From positions 62,001 through 126,000 of the forward strand of contig JAFWOE010000054.1 in NCBI GenBank assembly GCA_017509985.1: a DNA stretch of 64,000 nt, written 5' to 3'. This DNA is from Lachnospiraceae bacterium. Lineage in GTDB: Bacteria > Bacillota > Clostridia > Lachnospirales > Lachnospiraceae. A program made the position numbers and the translations under genes. Below, one piece after another: positions 61,776 through 64,000 of this stretch. The notes under the pieces were generated by a model, which was given only the letters and a program-made list of their open reading frames with translations, was not told the DNA's origin and did no database searches. How positions within the stretch are numbered: the first letter of the stretch is position 1; each line of letters opens with the position of its first letter.

Positions 61776-62953
61776 TCCATCATCTCCCAGCCTTTGCTGA
61801 TCCTGCAGCCGCTCTTTGCCGCTTCGCGCTCGTTATAGTGCCAGCTTTGCTGCTGCTCTTTCGTGCTGTCGTAGATCATGTACGGCACCGGGTAGGCGAC
61901 ATGCGTACGCAGGCGTACCGGCGTGGGATGATCCGGAAGAACGATGATCCGGTAATCTGTCCCTTCCATCTTTTCCCTGATCCGGGCAAGCATCTTCGAA
62001 TCCATGTTCTCAATGGAAAGGACCTTGCGCTCCGCACTGCCCTGATGGCCCATCTCATCCGGCGCTTCCAGATGAATATACGCCAGATCATAACCCTTGT
62101 TGAGCAGGGCGTCGATCGCCGCTTCGGCCTTCCCTTCGTAATTGGTGTTCAGTCCGCCGTTCGCGCCCTCAACATTGACCGTATCCATGCCGATCCCGAC
62201 CGCGATGCCCTTGAGCAGGTCTACCGCGGAGATCATAAGGCCCTTCTTATGATAGCGCTCTTCAAAGGACGTCAGTGAAGGCTTTGTTCCGGCGCCCCAG
62301 AACCAGAGGGAGTTCGCCGGGTTCAGACCGGCTTTTTTCCTTTCGATATTCAGCGGATGATCCACCAGGATCTCATAGCTCTTTTTCATCATTTCCCGGA
62401 GTTTTTCATCCACGGGAAGATAGGGGCCGATCTTCTGTCCGAGCACATCGTGCGGCGGGATCAGTTCCATGACCTTGCCGTTGGCCCGGATCAGGCAGTG
62501 CCGGTAGCTCGTACCGGTGTAAAACGAATGCTCATCATCGGCAAGCACGTCCGAGCAGGCTTTTAAAAGTACGGCCGCGTCTTTCGTATCGATCTCGCTC
62601 GAGCTGTGATCGATGATCGTCCGGTCCTCGTACTCGGTCTCGTCTTCCGAAAGGGTGACCAGATTGGCGCGCAGCGCGATATCCGTGTCCTTCATCGGAA
62701 CGCCGATGGAAAGGGCCTCCAGGGGCGACCTGCCGGTATAGTAATCTCTCGGATTGTATCCGATCACGGAAAGATTCGCGGTGTCGCTTCCGGGTGCCAT
62801 TCCTTCCGGAATGGTGGCGACCATGCCGATCTCTCCCCTTTCCGAATACCAGTCCAGAGTGGGTGTCTTCGCTGCCTCCAGGGGTGTCCTGCCCCCGAGG
62901 GATTCAATGGGTTCGTCTGCCGCGCCGTCCGCAAGCATTACAATATATTTCAT
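61757..62953 (-). CDS. apgM: ApgM-type cofactor-independent phosphoglycerate mutase (or homoserine kinase analogue)
   Basis: 398 residues, archaeal-type iPGM of the alkaline phosphatase superfamily: MKYIVMLADGAADEP with the metal Asp, PGSDTANLSVIGYNP with the catalytic Ser region, and HLEAPDEMGHQG and LPDHPTPV with further metal ligands. It would interconvert 3- and 2-phosphoglycerate. In Clostridia and others, relatives next to homoserine dehydrogenase have been proposed to replace homoserine kinase; the hom gene directly upstream makes that a serious alternative. AGGAG precedes the ATG. Confidence 0.9.
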   Translation of the reverse strand: MKYIVMLADGAADEPIESLGGRTPLEAAKTPTLDWYSERGEIGMVATIPEGMAPGSDTANLSVIGYNPRDYYTGRSPLEALSIGVPMKDTDIALRANLVTLSEDETEYEDRTIIDHSSSEIDTKDAAVLLKACSDVLADDEHSFYTGTSYRHCLIRANGKVMELIPPHDVLGQKIGPYLPVDEKLREMMKKSYEILVDHPLNIERKKAGLNPANSLWFWGAGTKPSLTSFEERYHKKGLMISAVDLLKGIAVGIGMDTVNVEGANGGLNTNYEGKAEAAIDALLNKGYDLAYIHLEAPDEMGHQGSAERKVLSIENMDSKMLARIREKMEGTDYRIIVLPDHPTPVRLRTHVAYPVPYMIYDSTKEQQQSWHYNEREAAKSGCRISKGWEMMDYFLER

Positions 62954-63009
62954 TCTTTCTTTTCTCCTGTCCGTACAGAAACTGCGCTTTATTTTTGTTT
63001 TTAAAGCAT

Positions 63010-63034
63010 AAAAGACGGTTTACTGCCGTCTTTT
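63010..63034 (-). terminator. intrinsic terminator between hom and apgM
   Basis: A perfect 9-bp stem AAAAGACGG (63010-63018) with 63026-63034, loop 7 nt, is followed on the minus strand by TTTTATGC. It ends the hom transcript, or attenuates read-through into apgM, for which no separate promoter was seen. Confidence 0.75.
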
Positions 63035-63069
63035 ATACTTTGATAAGACCGGTTTCCCTGTACTGCTGA

Positions 63070-64000
63070 TTATTTTTTTACCCTGATGAAACTCCGAACC
63101 GGAACCTTTTCGAGTCCTGCGGCAAATGCGCCTTCCTTCATCACGCCGGTGAGAACGGCCGCTTCGCCTTCTATTACGCCTTCAATGACCTTTTCGCAGC
63201 CGAAGACTTTCTTTGCCTCTTCCAGATTCTCCGTACCGACACGTACAAAGAAACTGTTTTCAATCTCTTCGAACGGTACCAGCGGGAGTTTTTCTTTCTC
63301 CCAGATCTTCATGATATTCCGGCCGCTGTTCCTGGCAAGGTCCACAACATCGCCGACCACAGCGCTTGCGGTCGGAAGGCTTCCGGCACCGCTTCCGTAG
63401 AACATGGCATCACCCAGCATGTTGCCTTTGACAAAGACCGCGTTGAACACGCCTTTGACCGCATACAGCGGGCTGTCCTGACTGACAATATACGGGGAGA
63501 CCATCATCTCGCAGCCGTTTTCTTTTTTGACGCTGCTTGCCAGAAGCTTGATCGCGCTGCCGAGTTCGGCAGCATAACGGATGTCTTCCGTCTGGATCTT
63601 TGTAATGCCTTCACAATGGAGATCGTTATAATCTACCGCTTTTCCATAGGCGATCTCGGAAAGTATGGAGATTTTCCGGCAGGGGTCGTATCCTTCGATA
63701 TCCGCTTCGGGATGAAGCTCCGCGAAACCCTTTGCCTGGGCATCTTTCAGCGCCTCGTCGAAACCGGTCCCGTTCTCGGTCATCTGGGTCATGATGTAGT
63801 TTGTCGTACCGTTTAAAATGCCCGTGATCTCAAGGATCTCGTCGCCGGTAAGGCTGTTCATGAGCGCGCGGATGATGGGGATCCCTCCGCCGCAGCTGGC
63901 TTCGAAGAGATAATTTACGCCGTGCTCTTTTGCGGTCTGAAGCAGTTCAAGGCCATACTCCGCCACCAGCTCCTTGTTGGAAGTGCAGGCGCTCTTTCCG
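63070..64000 (-). CDS. hom: homoserine dehydrogenase (N-terminus beyond window)
   Basis: The open frame runs to the window edge; the visible part is about 309 residues and starts inside the NAD domain (TSNKELVAEYGLELL). The catalytic region FEASCGGGIPIIRALMNSLTGDEI with GILNGTTNYIMTQM is complete. The C-terminal about 85 residues form an ACT domain (SFFVRVGTENLEEAKKVFG onward) for threonine feedback. It reduces aspartate semialdehyde to homoserine. About 90-100 N-terminal residues are missing because of the window end, not because of mutation. Confidence 0.94.
   Translation of the reverse strand, partial: GKSACTSNKELVAEYGLELLQTAKEHGVNYLFEASCGGGIPIIRALMNSLTGDEILEITGILNGTTNYIMTQMTENGTGFDEALKDAQAKGFAELHPEADIEGYDPCRKISILSEIAYGKAVDYNDLHCEGITKIQTEDIRYAAELGSAIKLLASSVKKENGCEMMVSPYIVSQDSPLYAVKGVFNAVFVKGNMLGDAMFYGSGAGSLPTASAVVGDVVDLARNSGRNIMKIWEKEKLPLVPFEEIENSFFVRVGTENLEEAKKVFGCEKVIEGVIEGEAAVLTGVMKEGAFAAGLEKVPVRSFIRVKK

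Noticed and set aside
1-64000. tRNA, rRNA, IS element, prophage or plasmid origin
   Set aside because: No cloverleaf, rRNA signature, transposase, integrase, terminal inverted repeat pair or replication gene was found on reading both strands; a tRNAscan or ISfinder run could still reveal a missed item.

Overview
The window looks like a piece of chromosome from an anaerobic Bacillota, class Clostridia and probably close to Lachnospiraceae. The reasons are the HrcA/CIRCE-controlled clpB, consensus sigma-A promoters, strong AGGAGG ribosome binding sites, 4-hydroxybutyrate fermentation genes of the Clostridium type, ferredoxin-dependent indolepyruvate oxidoreductase, archaeal-type phosphoglycerate mutase, a C11 (clostripain-like) protease and several oxygen-sensitive Fe-S or molybdenum enzymes. 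No rRNA, tRNA, CRISPR array, transposase, integrase or replication origin was seen.

Left flank (1-10.7 kb), housekeeping and stress. A partial small gene and a Gly-rich membrane protein lie beside an XRE repressor / ImmA-IrrE metallopeptidase pair. Two promoters here carry the same 35-bp dyad. Next come the heat-shock genes clpB-hslO (convergent with the XRE/ImmA pair, CIRCE operator) and a divergent OmpR-type response regulator with a large multi-membrane histidine kinase.

Central catabolic block (10.7-49.4 kb), almost entirely on the minus strand. (a) TRAP transporter, two paralogous amidohydrolases, a 3-hydroxyisobutyrate-dehydrogenase-like enzyme and an M24 creatinase-fold protein. (b) A complete acetoin/2-oxoacid dehydrogenase complex (E1 alpha, E1 beta, E2, lipoyl-E3), followed by a LysR regulator and a lipoate-protein ligase on the plus strand. 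(c) A long run from 40.6 down to 27.3 kb: 4-hydroxybutyryl-CoA dehydratase, NifU-like protein, 4-hydroxybutyrate CoA-transferase, 4-hydroxybutyrate dehydrogenase, a second Fe-ADH, a CGGC-hotdog fusion, an acyl carrier protein, a third amidohydrolase, an MFS transporter and both subunits of a pyrogallol-phloroglucinol transhydroxylase-like molybdoenzyme. (d) A flavoprotein plus ferredoxin pair like adenylylsulfate reductase, a second TRAP transporter, a UroD-family protein and an orphan XRE regulator. The palindrome ATTCC-N5-GGAAT occurs at four places in front of these units. At three of them it sits 11 bp from an identical TCAATTCAAAT element that overlaps a -35 box. This suggests one LysR regulon for uptake and anaerobic breakdown of a phenolic or other cyclic organic acid, feeding CoA and 4-hydroxybutyrate metabolism. 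The substrate is unknown, and this is the best candidate for an undescribed system in the window.

Right flank (49.5-64 kb), more GC-rich again. A shortened MocR-type regulator, a DUF362 protein, an ACT protein with phenylacetate-CoA ligase, indolepyruvate:ferredoxin oxidoreductase (iorBA) and an acyl-CoA synthetase form an aromatic 2-oxoacid/aryl-acetate set. Then follow a membrane-anchored C11 protease, two small membrane proteins, an ApgM-type phosphoglycerate mutase and a homoserine dehydrogenase cut by the window edge.
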